Assembly: GCF_036898095.1 (NCBI RefSeq)
Contig: NC_090757.1
Location: 67,003,911-67,067,910, forward strand
Origin: Palaemon carinicauda
Taxonomy: Eukaryota > Arthropoda > Malacostraca > Decapoda > Palaemonidae
Direction of reading: 5' to 3'
DNA length: 64,000 nucleotides
Below, piece by piece: positions 22,266-32,749 of this stretch. The translations under genes and the position numbers were made by a program. Each line of letters begins with the position of its first letter. Positions within the stretch are counted from its first letter, which is position 1. Under the pieces are notes generated by a model. It was given only the letters and a program-made list of their open reading frames with translations. It did no database searches and was not told the DNA's origin.

Positions 22266-23032
22266 TCATATCAGCCTTTTCTGACTCACTTGTCCTACTT
22301 CAAATGATGAGTTCTCTATTTCTTCCAAGTCCATTGCTTCCTTATCTTTCTGTTCCTTCGTCTGTTGTTCCTCTTCTCCCAGGCTCTCTCGGGAGCTCTC
22401 CTCTTGCATACCATCATGGGAATCCCATTCTTCTGTAAATAAATCCTCTAAGTTCATCGTTCCTTCGGTTTCTCTGTCTTCTTCTGCAGCCACTTTCTAC
22501 ATCATACTTCTAACTGTCACACAACTAGGAAAAAGATACGGGAAGTCCTTCTCAAGTTCAGTCACATACTTCAGCGGTTTCTCTGTTACAATGGGATATG
22601 GCTCAAACGGTGCTCCACCAACCTCATTTCCCAGCAGGACTTCTACTTCTTCAACAGCCAATGAATCCTTCACCGCAAAATCAAAATGACCTTTTACCAA
22701 CTCTCACGACAGTTTCATACAGCAAATAGGAGTAACTTCCTGTCCTCTTATTCCCTTCAAAATGACCGAATCTCCTGTGAGAGACTGTTTCAACAACAAG
22801 TGAACTCCTCATGTCACCACACTGTGATTACATCCGTGTCGGGCAATATCTTGACCGGGATTTGCTCGCTCCCATCTAGAGAGCCTAACATACCTTCATA
22901 AATGTATGGTTTAAAGCCATCCATGCTGTTTGGGGTTGTCCTGTTAATCATGTAAACGTTAGTTGTTTATTTACCTTGTCCACCCTTCCCATTTGAGTCT
23001 TCGCCTTCGTATTCTGTGAAGTTTTATTATCC
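22266..23032 (-). pseudogene. Gmr1-like protease region and acidic linker
   Basis: Minus strand: MDGFKPYIYEGMLGSLDG then IPVKILPDTDVI (about 22850). This aligns in position with the aspartic protease active site, but the usual DTGA is DTD here. Further on come GHFDFAVKDSLAVEEVEVLL and LLGNEVGGAPF (22700-22610), the flap/LLGND part, then FPYLFPSCVTVRSM and an acidic linker. Frame breaks occur at about 22800 and 22497. The assignment is by context and motif style; the altered active site suggests decay. Confidence 0.7.
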
Positions 23033-23037
23033 TTAAC

Positions 23038-23527
23038 TGTTATGTATTATTGTAATAATGTACTATATTATTTCAAGTGTTGCAGGTATTGCGCAACATT
23101 GCATCATATTGCATGAATAAGACATGTTATGCTTTGTACATATGTGTAATGATTTGTTTTGGTATTAGGATTCCAACATTTGTTGATTACCTCAAAGATA
23201 GGATGTGATTCTTTATGGTTTTGTACTGGAGTAGGATTTAAGTCTTTTCAGAGCGATGCTCTTTTGTTTAGCAATGTTTTGGTTTGTCAGATTGTGTAAG
23301 ACGCTCCATATACACTTGGGAGTCAGCTGTCACAGAGTAAACACAGTACAATGTAGTCTTTTATACATTAAACGTATTTTTAGAATACCAACGTCTTATT
23401 ACCCATCAAGCCCACACTGACGACAAAGATGGGATCAGCTGAGAAATAATTACTAACAATTGTTCATCTATGTTCCAGGTAATTACTATGGTTAATAGAA
23501 CTTCCTACCAAAGTACCATATCCCACA
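23038..23527 (+). repeat. LTR1 of the Mag array
   Basis: 490 bp, beginning TGTTATGTAT and ending ATATCCCACA (TG...CA). It is preceded by TTAAC, which recurs after LTR5. A TTTTATACATT near 23358 is a possible core promoter. Confidence 0.92.
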
Positions 23528-23638
23528 TTGGCGACAAAGATGGGATCAGCTGAGAAATAATTACTAACAATTGTTCATCTATGTTCCAGGTAATTATTAT
23601 GGTTAATAGAACTTCCTACCAAAGTACCATATCCCACA
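23528..23638 (+). repeat. 111-bp duplication of the LTR tail after LTR1
   Basis: This repeats the last 111 bp of the LTR, starting TTGGCGACAAAGATGGGATC (CTGACGACAAAG inside the LTR) and ending again in CCCACA. It pushes the gag leader 111 bp away from the LTR. It is also present after LTR2 and LTR3 and absent after LTR4. Confidence 0.88.
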
Positions 23639-24157
23639 TTGGAGACGTTTTATTTAGGACGACGGACAAGCAGAGAGAAGCATTGGACCCTATGCACAAG
23701 GACGGCCAGCAGAAGAGAAGGTCGTATGTACATCAGGGGACAAGAGTAAAATCGCTCAATGAAGATTTTACCAGCACAAGAGAATTTCGTATGTACATCA
23801 GGGGACAAGAGTAAAATCGCCCAATGAAGATTTTACCAGCAGCAAAATAAGAATTTCATCAAATACACAAAAAGGGTGAAATTTAAAGTTGGGTAGGTAG
23901 GTAGGAAGTACACTTGTGACTGCAGAACAGTAGCTTAACCTACCACAGTTATTAAGGTAAGCAAACAAAAGGCCTTTTAATATCGAACACCCACAAGGTT
24001 TCAGCATCACTGCTGAGCCCAATTCTGTTGCAACACGATGGCAACAGTGGTGTGAGGAATTTAAGATTTATTTAGAAGCATTAGGGAATATGAAGGATGC
24101 ACAAAAGAAGGCATTATTACTTCATACAGCAGGTAGGGAAGTTCAGGAAGTGTTTAA

Positions 24158-26592
24158 CCCTGGATAGGTACGGTCCTCGGACACCCCTTTAAGGGTATAC
24201 TCGGACGCGAACGACCCCGACGCCAAAAAAAATTCTTGAAAAATCAGTTTTTGCAGTAACCTCCTTTTTTCTTTTGCCAAAAAAAACTTCAATGAATGCT
24301 TAAAACAACTGTAAAGATAAATACTACTCATCTGCAGAAAAACTATTTATTATAAATATTTTAAAAAATTAAGTAGAAAAAAAAAGACCTGACATAAAAA
24401 TTCATAAAAAAAAAGTTTATACATATATACACAAATACTTTTAGGAATTGATTCTTGAATGTTTAGGACACATCTTGATGTATTTTGGATGAAGTCAGAC
24501 CCATGGAGGTGAAGGTCTGAAATGAGAAAAAAAGGGTAACTTTTTTGGCCAAAAAAAATTGTCCAAATTTCATGAATTTTTTTGGGTACCCAAATGAAAT
24601 AGGAAGTGGCTAATTTTTTTAGGGAATAAACATATGTTATCCTAAAATAGAAATATGTAAAAAAATCTTCATTATTTTGTAAATTACATTTATATCAGGG
24701 GCCATATCTAAAGGTAATTTTTTGAGTACTTGGAAATTTCGTAAAAAAATACATATATTTAATATATAATATGATATTTATGCAGGTAAAAATATACCAA
24801 AATATCACAAATTCTATAGGGAACAAGAATATATATAGATAGGGCAGCTTACGCTTCGGATATGTCCACAAAATGGCCGCCAACCACACTGACTCAGACT
24901 CCCTAATCTGCCACTTGAAATGTAGGAAGGGTATGTCAATTTCAAGGTGTTATTTACTAATCTAATTATTATTGGATATGCATAAAAATTGTATGGTGGG
25001 TTGCTGGATAATTGTCGATTATTTTACGACTATAAAATTAAAATTCTGACCGAAAAAATTTTTTTTGAAGGGAAATAAAATCGAAAAAAAAAATGTAAAA
25101 CAATATTTTAGCTAAAAAAATTTGATGATATTCAATCAAAAAAAAAAGTAAACAAAATTTTCCGACAAATAAACATCTAGAGGAATCATTACTCTGTGAT
25201 AGTTCCTTAGTACGTAGTAATTTTGAAAGAATTGGGAAAAAACGAAAAAATGGCAATCACCGGAAAATCGAACACATACCTATATATACGCCATATCTGG
25301 CTAAAAAAAAGATAGGCATGGGTAGCCAGATCATCTAGAAACACTTTCCAACACTATAAAAATATAAGTTTTGCGACACTACTTGCCAATTCCTTACGGT
25401 AACATGACTAGGCAAAAAAATGCAAAACAAATAAAAAGGGGCACTCGCGGAAAAATGCCCAACATTCTAATATACGGCATCTCAGATAAAAAAAAAAGAC
25501 ATGCACGTGTTAGCCCAACCATCAAGGCACACTTTCTAACACATAAACATGAAAAAAAAATCAATAATATACGGCAATTCCTTACTACGTAGTAAATTTT
25601 TACAAATATTGAAAAAAAAACAGAAATTGGTAACCGCAGTTAAATACCCAATATACCAATAACTACGTCGTATCTGACAAAAACAAAATCACGCATGGGT
25701 AGCCAGATCATCTAGACACACTTTCCAACATTAAAAAAGCAAAAGTTTTACGACACTATTTCGCAATATCTTACGGAAAAATGACTTGGCAAAAAAATTA
25801 AAAAAGATTAAAAAGGGACACTCGCGGTAAAATGCCCGACATTCTAATATACGACATCTCAGATAAAAAAAAAGACATGCACGTGTTAGCCCAACCATCA
25901 AGGCACACTTTCTAACACATAAACATGAAAAAAAAATGAATAATATACGGCAATTCCTTACTACGTAGTAATTTTTACAAATATTGAAAAAAAAACAGAA
26001 ATTGGTAACCGCAGTTAAATACCCAATATACCAATAACTACGTCGTATCTGACAAAAACAAAGTCATGCATGGGTAGCCAGATCATCTAGACACACTTTC
26101 CAACACTAAACAAGCAAAAGTTTTACGACACTATTTGGCAATATCTTACGGAAAAATGACTTGGCAAAAAAATGAAAAAAAATGAAAAAGGGGCACTCGC
26201 GGTAAAATGGTCCTCGTGGTGATGAACGACATTTTAACTAAAAAAAAAAACATGCACATGGTAGCCAAACAATCCACCAAGACTTTCCACAACTGATAAC
26301 CTATACAAGTTGCACCATTCTACGACAATTTTATAATACGTAATAACTTTGATAATTATGCAAACTACCTCAGAAGGGTAAACTCGGACGCGAACGACCC
26401 CGACGCGTCTCAGAAATCGGGGAAGGAGTACAGCTACAGCAATGCACATCTGGACACTACTAGAGCGTGTAGGGGAGACACCTCCTGCAGGTCGACCACC
26501 CACAAATTCAGTCACAGGGGTGAGTCACGTGAGAAAAACCTGTTTTTTTTTTACGCTCGGGGTCGCAAACGACCCACCGTACCTATCCAGGG
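24158..26592 (+). mobile_element. piggyBac-like non-autonomous element in gag of Mag copy A
   Basis: It is flanked by TTAA on both sides (24154-24157, 26593-26596) and bounded by the inverted repeat CCCTGGATAGGTACGGT / ACCGTACCTATCCAGGG. Both features are diagnostic of piggyBac transposons. The other Mag copies show the empty site with one TTAA (GTGTTTAAGACTTTG). The 2.4 kb are AT-rich with no transposase, so it must rely on an enzyme encoded elsewhere. Near each end a direct repeat (CTCGGACGCGAACGACCCCG) occurs. Confidence 0.9.
25300..26215. repeat. Tandem repeat of about 375 bp inside the piggyBac-like element
   Basis: About 2.4 copies of a unit marked by CACTCGCGG (about 25443, 25819, 26194), GGGTAGCCAGATCATCTAGA and GGCAATTCCTTACTACGTAG. 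Confidence 0.85.
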
Positions 26593-29228
26593 TTAAGACT
26601 TTGCAGCCTACAAATGACACAAGTGAAGCTGCAATTAAGGCTCTTACCACATATTTTGCTCCTCATGTCAATAAATTTTTTGAAAGATACCAGTTTTCAG
26701 CGCAGGCTTATCAGAAAGAAAATGAAAGTTTAGATGCATTTGTGACTAGACTAAAGAATTTAGCGGTTTCGTGTGAATTTCTAGAGTTAGAAAATGTTAT
26801 CATAGATCAAGTAATAGCACATTGCACATCAGAACAGCTAAGAAAGAAATCATTACAAGATAAAGATTTAACATTAGAAAAGGTATTGATAACAGGCAGA
26901 GCTTTAGAAACATCAAATAGGCAAAGTAACATAATAGGTAGTTCTACAAGCAATAGAATGGAAAATTCTAAAATTAATACAGTAGGTTCTAAGTGGAAAC
27001 CCAACGAGAATCAGAGAAGGAATATGACAAAGCCTAGTCATAGAAAAGTGCCTAACACTAATTCTCATAAATATCAGAATCAGGCTTATACACAGAAACA
27101 ACAGGAAAAACCCAAGTGTTTTAGGTGTGGTAAAACTGATCATCTTGCATACGAAGCAAAGAAATGCCCTGCTACTGGACAGACATGCCAAAATTGCAAT
27201 AAGATGGGTCATTTTGCAACTGCTTGTAGATTCCCTAAACAGTACGCAAAGAAAATAAATGCTACAGTTGATACTATGGGTCAAGAGAATAATGAGGAAA
27301 ATGTTCATGAAAATCAGGTTAGTTCAGAAATTGATTTTGCGTTTCGCATAAACTCAGTCAACAAAGGTGCAAAGAAACATATCATGGTAGAAGTAATCAT
27401 AAATGGTAAACCAATTTTGATGCAAGTTGACACAGCAGCCGATGTATCAATTATGTCTGAGAAAATGGCTAAAAGCATTCCCAATTTATTATTAGAAGGT
27501 ACAAATAGAGTTTTGAAAAGTTATAATGGTTTTGATATTCAGGTAATAGGTGCTTCGAACGTAGAAGTACAGTACAAAGAACAGAAATTAGAGAGAATGC
27601 CATTAACAGTAGTAAAAGGTAATGGACAAACTTTGCTAGGTTTAGATTGGCTACAGTATTTGAAGTTAGATTGGCCTAGTATTTTGAAGGTTGCAGGTAG
27701 ACAAGATGAAAACAAAAATGAAATGTCTATGGATAATATCATATCAGAGTTTCAAGACGTATTTGAAGATAAAATAGGTACAGTAAAGAACGCAAAGGCA
27801 ATTTTAGTTTTGAAACCTGACAGTTCTCCTAGATTTTTTGCTCAAAGACCAGTAACGTATGCATTGAAAAGTGCAGTTGAAACAGAAATCAGGAGATTAA
27901 AAAGTGAAGGTTCCTGGGAAAAGGTTACATATTCAGATTGGGCTACACCATTAGTTCCTATTGTGAAGGAAAGTGGACAGGTTAGGTTATGTGGAGATTA
28001 CAAAGTAACGTTAAATCCACAACTGCAAGTAGCTCAACATCCCTTACCAAATCCTAAAGACATGTTTGCAACTATGTCAGGATGCAGTGTTTTTTTCTGA
28101 ATTAGATTTAAGACAAGCATTTCAACAGCTCCCCATGGATGAAACTTCACAAGAATTATGTACAGTAAATACATCCTTAGGTTTGTTTAGGCCAAAGAGA
28201 TTACCTTATGGAGTTGCAAGTAGTCCAGCTATATGGCAACAAACTATGGATAAGATTTTTTCAGGAATGCAAGGAGTATTCATTTTTATAGATGATATTT
28301 TAATTGCGGGTAAAGACACAAGAGAACATAGAGAAAGATTGCGAACAGTTCTGAAGAAGTTGAAGGAACATAATATTAGAGTAAATAAGAACAAATGTAT
28401 TTTAGAAGTTGATTCAGTGGAATACTTAGGTTTTGTAATAAATGGCAAGGATATTCACAAAACTAAAGAGAAGATTAAAGCTGTACAATCAACAAAAGTG
28501 CCAGAAAATGTAAAGGAATTACAGTCATTTCTAGGTTTAGTTACATTTTATGGGAATTTCATTCAGAATTTGTCTACAATTGCACATCCATTGTATAAGC
28601 TGTTGAAAAAGGGTGTAGAATGGAAGTGGACAAAAGAGTGTCAGGAATCTTTTGAAAGAATCAAGCAGGAAATAACATCACCTACATTCTTAGTACATTA
28701 TCAAATGGATTTACCAGTTAAATTAGTATGTGATGCATCAAACATAGGTTTAGGTGCAGTATTATGTAATGCCAGATGGAACAGAAAAACCAATTGCATT
28801 CACTTCTAGAGTATTGAACAAGGCAGAAAGGAATTACTCTCAAATAGAAAAGGAAGGTTTAGCATTAGTTTATGGAGTTAAAAAATTCCATATGTATCTT
28901 TATGGTAGGAAAAAGTTCACACTTGTTACAGATCATAAACCTTTATTAGCAATATTGGGTCCAAAAGCAAGTTTACCTACGTTGGTGGCTGCAAGACTAC
29001 AACGTTGGGCAGTTACGTTAGCAGCGTGCCACTATGATATAGAATACCGTTCAACATCAAATATGGGTAATGCAGATGCTTTATCCAGATTACCCGTAGA
29101 CAAAGCTCCAGAAGAGTATGATGACAGTGTTCTGTTAATTTCTGTATATGACGTACCAATAACTGCGAAAGATGTAGCACACAGTACCAAGCAAGACCCA
29201 GTACTTAGTAAGGTTTTGGAGAGTTTAA

Positions 29229-30584
29229 CCCTGGATAGGTATGCTCATCGGACACCCCTTTAAGGGTATACTCGGTCGCGCGCGACCCCGACTCCGAAAA
29301 AATTTCAGGAAAAATTTAGTTATGCATCAATCTGTATTGTTTGACTTGCTAAAAATACTTCAAAGAATGCTAAAAACTACTGAAAATATAAATGATACCC
29401 ATCTACAAAATAATTATTTATTGGAAATATATAAAAAATTTAAGTATACAAAATAAAAGACTTGACGTAAATATTCACAAAAAATAGAAATATACATATA
29501 CACATAAATCCCTTCAGGGACACCTTCTTAGATGGCAAAGCAACAGCGTGTATTTGCTGGAAATGAGTTGGACCCATAGAAGTCAAGATCTGAAATGATA
29601 AAAGAAGGGTAACTTTTTTTGGCCAAAAAAATTTGTCCAAATTTCATGATTTTTTTTGGGTACCCAAATGAAATAGGAAGAGGCTAATTTTTTATAGAAT
29701 AAACTCATATTATCCTAGAACAGAAATACATAATAAAATGTGCACTAAGATGTAATTTACCGTTATATCAGGGGCGAAATCTAAAGGTCATTTTTTGACG
29801 GCCTAGTTTCACAATGTAAATTTCTTATGAAAGTCATTTTATCTCCTATAAAATATGATATTTATGCATTAAAATATACCAAAATATCACGAATTCTATA
29901 CAGAACAAGAATATATAGAGATATGCCAACTTACCTTTCGGGTATGTCAACAAAATGGCCGCAGACCGCAACAACTCTTACAGACCAATCTACCACTTGA
30001 AATGGAGAATGGGCTTGCAAACTCCATATTATCATCAACATCTCTTTTTAACTCCATTAGAAGTGCGTTGATGACATCCATGCCGAGGGAATACTGCCTG
30101 CTGGCCATTATTGAAGATAAATTCAAAATAAATAGAAAAAAATCAAATTTGCAAAAAATAAAAAAAAACAGAAATTAGCATTTGAGGGAAAATGGACCTC
30201 ATGGCAATATATGGCATCTAAGCCAAAACCAATGTCATGCAAGTGGTGGACACACCATCCATCCACACTTTCCAACTATAAAGAACCAAATAAGTATCAA
30301 CACTGTTCGACAATTTATAATTATGTAATAACTTTGCTGTTTGATCACTTACCCCTATAAAGGTATGTCAGGGTCGAGGTCGACCCCTGGGGGGGGGGGG
30401 GTAAAAACCGGGGAAAGAGGGAAGTTAGACGAAAATCAGTCCTAAAGCAGACAATGGCATGTAGACTAGTAACCCCTTGCAGGTCGATCACTTCCATATT
30501 CAAGACAGCTGATGATTTATGGAGAAAAAACAGGTTTTGAAAATGCTGTAGGGGTCGCATACGACCCACCATACCTTTCCAGGG
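29229..30584 (+). mobile_element. piggyBac-like non-autonomous element in Mag copy A (pol)
   Basis: About 1.36 kb with ends CCCTGGATAGGTATG and CATACCTTTCCAGGG. The left flank is TTAA (29225-29228). The right flank reads TAATGACAGG, one T short of a perfect TTAA duplication. Copies C and D have the empty site (GAGAGTTTAATGACAGG). Interior blocks such as TTTTTTGGGTACCCAAATGA are shared with the larger element at 24158, so both belong to one family. No transposase is encoded. Confidence 0.88.
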
Positions 30585-31822
30585 TAATGACAGGTAGGGA
30601 CTTATGTGGAAAGGAGGAAAATTGTAAACCGTATAAGGATATATGGTATGAACTGAGTGTGACGCAAGGAATAGTGATGAGAGGTTCCAGGGTAGTTATT
30701 CCTAATTCACTGAGAAATTAGGTTTTGTCTGAAATACATGCTGATCACAAAGGTATTGTAAGATCAAAGTCAATTGCGAGAACTTTTGTATGGTGGCCAA
30801 GTGTAGATAAAGATGTGGAATGTTATATAAAGAATTGTATGAATTGTGTTATGTAACAGAACAATCCTCAATTTGCTAGAATGCACCCGTGGGAGTTACC
30901 CAGGTATCCATGGCAAAGAGTGCATATAGATTTTGCAGGTCCTTTTTTTAATTATTTGTTTTTGATAGTAGTAGATGCTTACAGTAAGTGGCCAGAAATT
31001 ATCCCAATGAAGACAACAACGTCTTACGCCACAATTAAAGAGTTAATGCAAATATTTTCAACGCATGGTATTCCAGAAAGAATTGTTACAGATAATGGTC
31101 CACAATTTACCTCACAAGAGTTTAAAGAATTTTGTAATGTCAATGGTATAAAGCAAACATTTTCAGCTACATATCATCCATCCACTAATGGAGAAGCTGA
31201 AAGATTTGTCCAAACGTTTAAACACAATATGAAGTGTAGAAAAGCAAATTCAGGTAATATATTTTTGCATGTGTCAAAATTTTTATTGTCTTATAGAACA
31301 ACGCCGCACAGCACAACAGGCGTGGCACCCTCAAATTTGTTGATGGGGAGGAGGATAAGGTGTAAGTTAGATTTGTTGTATCCAAGTTTGCAAAGTGATT
31401 TAGAAGATAAAGGGTATAAACAAGTAGCAAAGCTTCCTAATGTGAGACATTTTTTACCTTTGTCTGATGTCATGGTAAGATCGTACAACACTCCAGAGAA
31501 GTGGGTACCAGGAGAGATTGTAAGAGAGATAGGAAATTTACATTATGATGTTCGTGTTGGTGATAATGTTGTAAAACGTCATGTTGATCAATTACAGCCG
31601 TTAAACAGAAAGACAGTAGAGCATGTGAATGTTAGAGATGAGAAACTTAAAGAAGTCAAATATTAACCAAGATGGTCCAACATCCAATGTAGATTCAGAA
31701 CCAATTCATGTACCAGTACAAGATGAAGTTAAAGTGCTTCCTAATAGGATTAACAGAGGAAAGCCCCCTGAGAGATTAGATTTATGAAGATTTTTACAAT
31801 GTCAAGTTAAGGGGGAGGAGAC

Positions 31823-32312
31823 TGTTATGTATTATTGTAATAATGTACTATATTATTTCAAGTGTTGCAGGTATTGCGCAACATTGCATCATATTGCATG
31901 AATAAGACATGTTATGCTTTGTACATATGAGTAATGATTTGTTTTGGTATTAGGATTCAAACATTTGTTGATTACCTCAAAGATAGGATGTGATCCTTTA
32001 TGGTTTTGTACTGGAGTAGGATTTAAGTCTTTTCAGAGCGATGCTCTATTGTTTAGCAATGTTTTGGTTTGTCAGATTGTGTAAGACGCTCCATATACAT
32101 TTGGGAGTCAGCTGTCACAGAGTAAACACAGTACAATGAAGTCTTTTATACATTAAACGTATTTTTAGAATACCAACGTCTTATTACCCATCAAGCCCAC
32201 ACTGACGACAAAGATGGGATCAGCTGAGAAATAATTACTAACAATTGTTCATCTATGTTCCAGGTAATTATTATGGTTAATAGAACTTCCTACCAAAGTA
32301 CCATATCCAACA
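31823..32312 (+). repeat. LTR2 of the Mag array
   Basis: 490 bp, same start as LTR1, ending ATATCCAACA. It is shared by copies A (as 3' LTR) and B (as 5' LTR), with no target duplication around it. Confidence 0.92.
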
Positions 32313-32423
32313 TTGGCGACAAAGATGGGATCAGCTGAGAAATAATTACTAACAATTGTTCATCTATGTTCCAGGTAATTATTATGGTTAATAGAACTTC
32401 CTACCAAAGTACCATATCCCACA
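32313..32423 (+). repeat. 111-bp duplication of the LTR tail after LTR2
   Basis: Same unit as 23528-23638. Confidence 0.88.
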
Positions 32424-32749
32424 TTGGCGACGTTTAGGACGACGGACAAGCAGGGAGAAGCATTGGACCCTATGCACAAGGACGGCCAGCACAAGAGAAG
32501 GTCGTATGTACATCAGGGGACAAGAGTAAAATCGGTCAATGAAGATTTTACCAGCACAAGAGAAGGTCGTATGTCCATCAGGGGACAAGAGTAAAATCGC
32601 TCAATGAAGATTTTACCAGCAGCAAAATAGGAATCTCATCAAATACACAAAAAGGGTGAAATTTAAAGTTGGGTAGGTAGGTTGGAAGTACACTTGTGAC
32701 TGCAGAACAGTAGCTTAACCTACCACAGTTATTAAGGTAAGCAAACAAA
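32424..32749 (+). other. Mag leader of copy B with 65-bp tandem repeat
   Basis: It begins TTGGCGACGTTTAGGACGAC directly after the LTR-like tail; the TGG at its start is the likely primer-site edge, although I cannot name the tRNA. Two 65-bp units (CCAGCACAAGAGAAGGTCGT at 32486 and 32551) precede gag. The equivalent leader occurs in A, C and D. Confidence 0.7.

Larger units (their letters stand above)
23970..31787 (+). pseudogene. Mag copy A gag-pro-RT-RNase H-IN
   Basis: The start codon seen in copies B-D is AGG here (23970). Gag runs to 24157, is split at TTAA by an insertion, and resumes at 26593. It contains two Cys/His knuckles (CFRCGKTDHL..., CQNCNKMGHFATAC, about 27118-27230), a protease with VDTAADVSIM (about 27427) and RT with FIDDILIAG (about 28290). 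RNase H and the RT thumb are broken by a frameshift near 28095 (extra T run) and a 5-bp deletion near 28766. The integrase (30600-31670) has stops at about 30720 and 30855. A 17-bp deletion near 31656 shifts the C-terminus. Confidence 0.88.
23639..31822 (+). mobile_element. Mag internal region A
   Basis: Leader, gag-pro-pol and polypurine tract. It is interrupted by two piggyBac-like insertions (24158-26592 in gag; 29229-30584 between RNase H and integrase). Confidence 0.9.

Noticed and set aside
31788..31822. Search for an envelope gene between integrase and the 3' LTR of Mag copies
   Set aside because: Only about 35 bp containing the polypurine tract separates the pol stop from the LTR in every copy, so no envelope-bearing (errantivirus-like) element is present.
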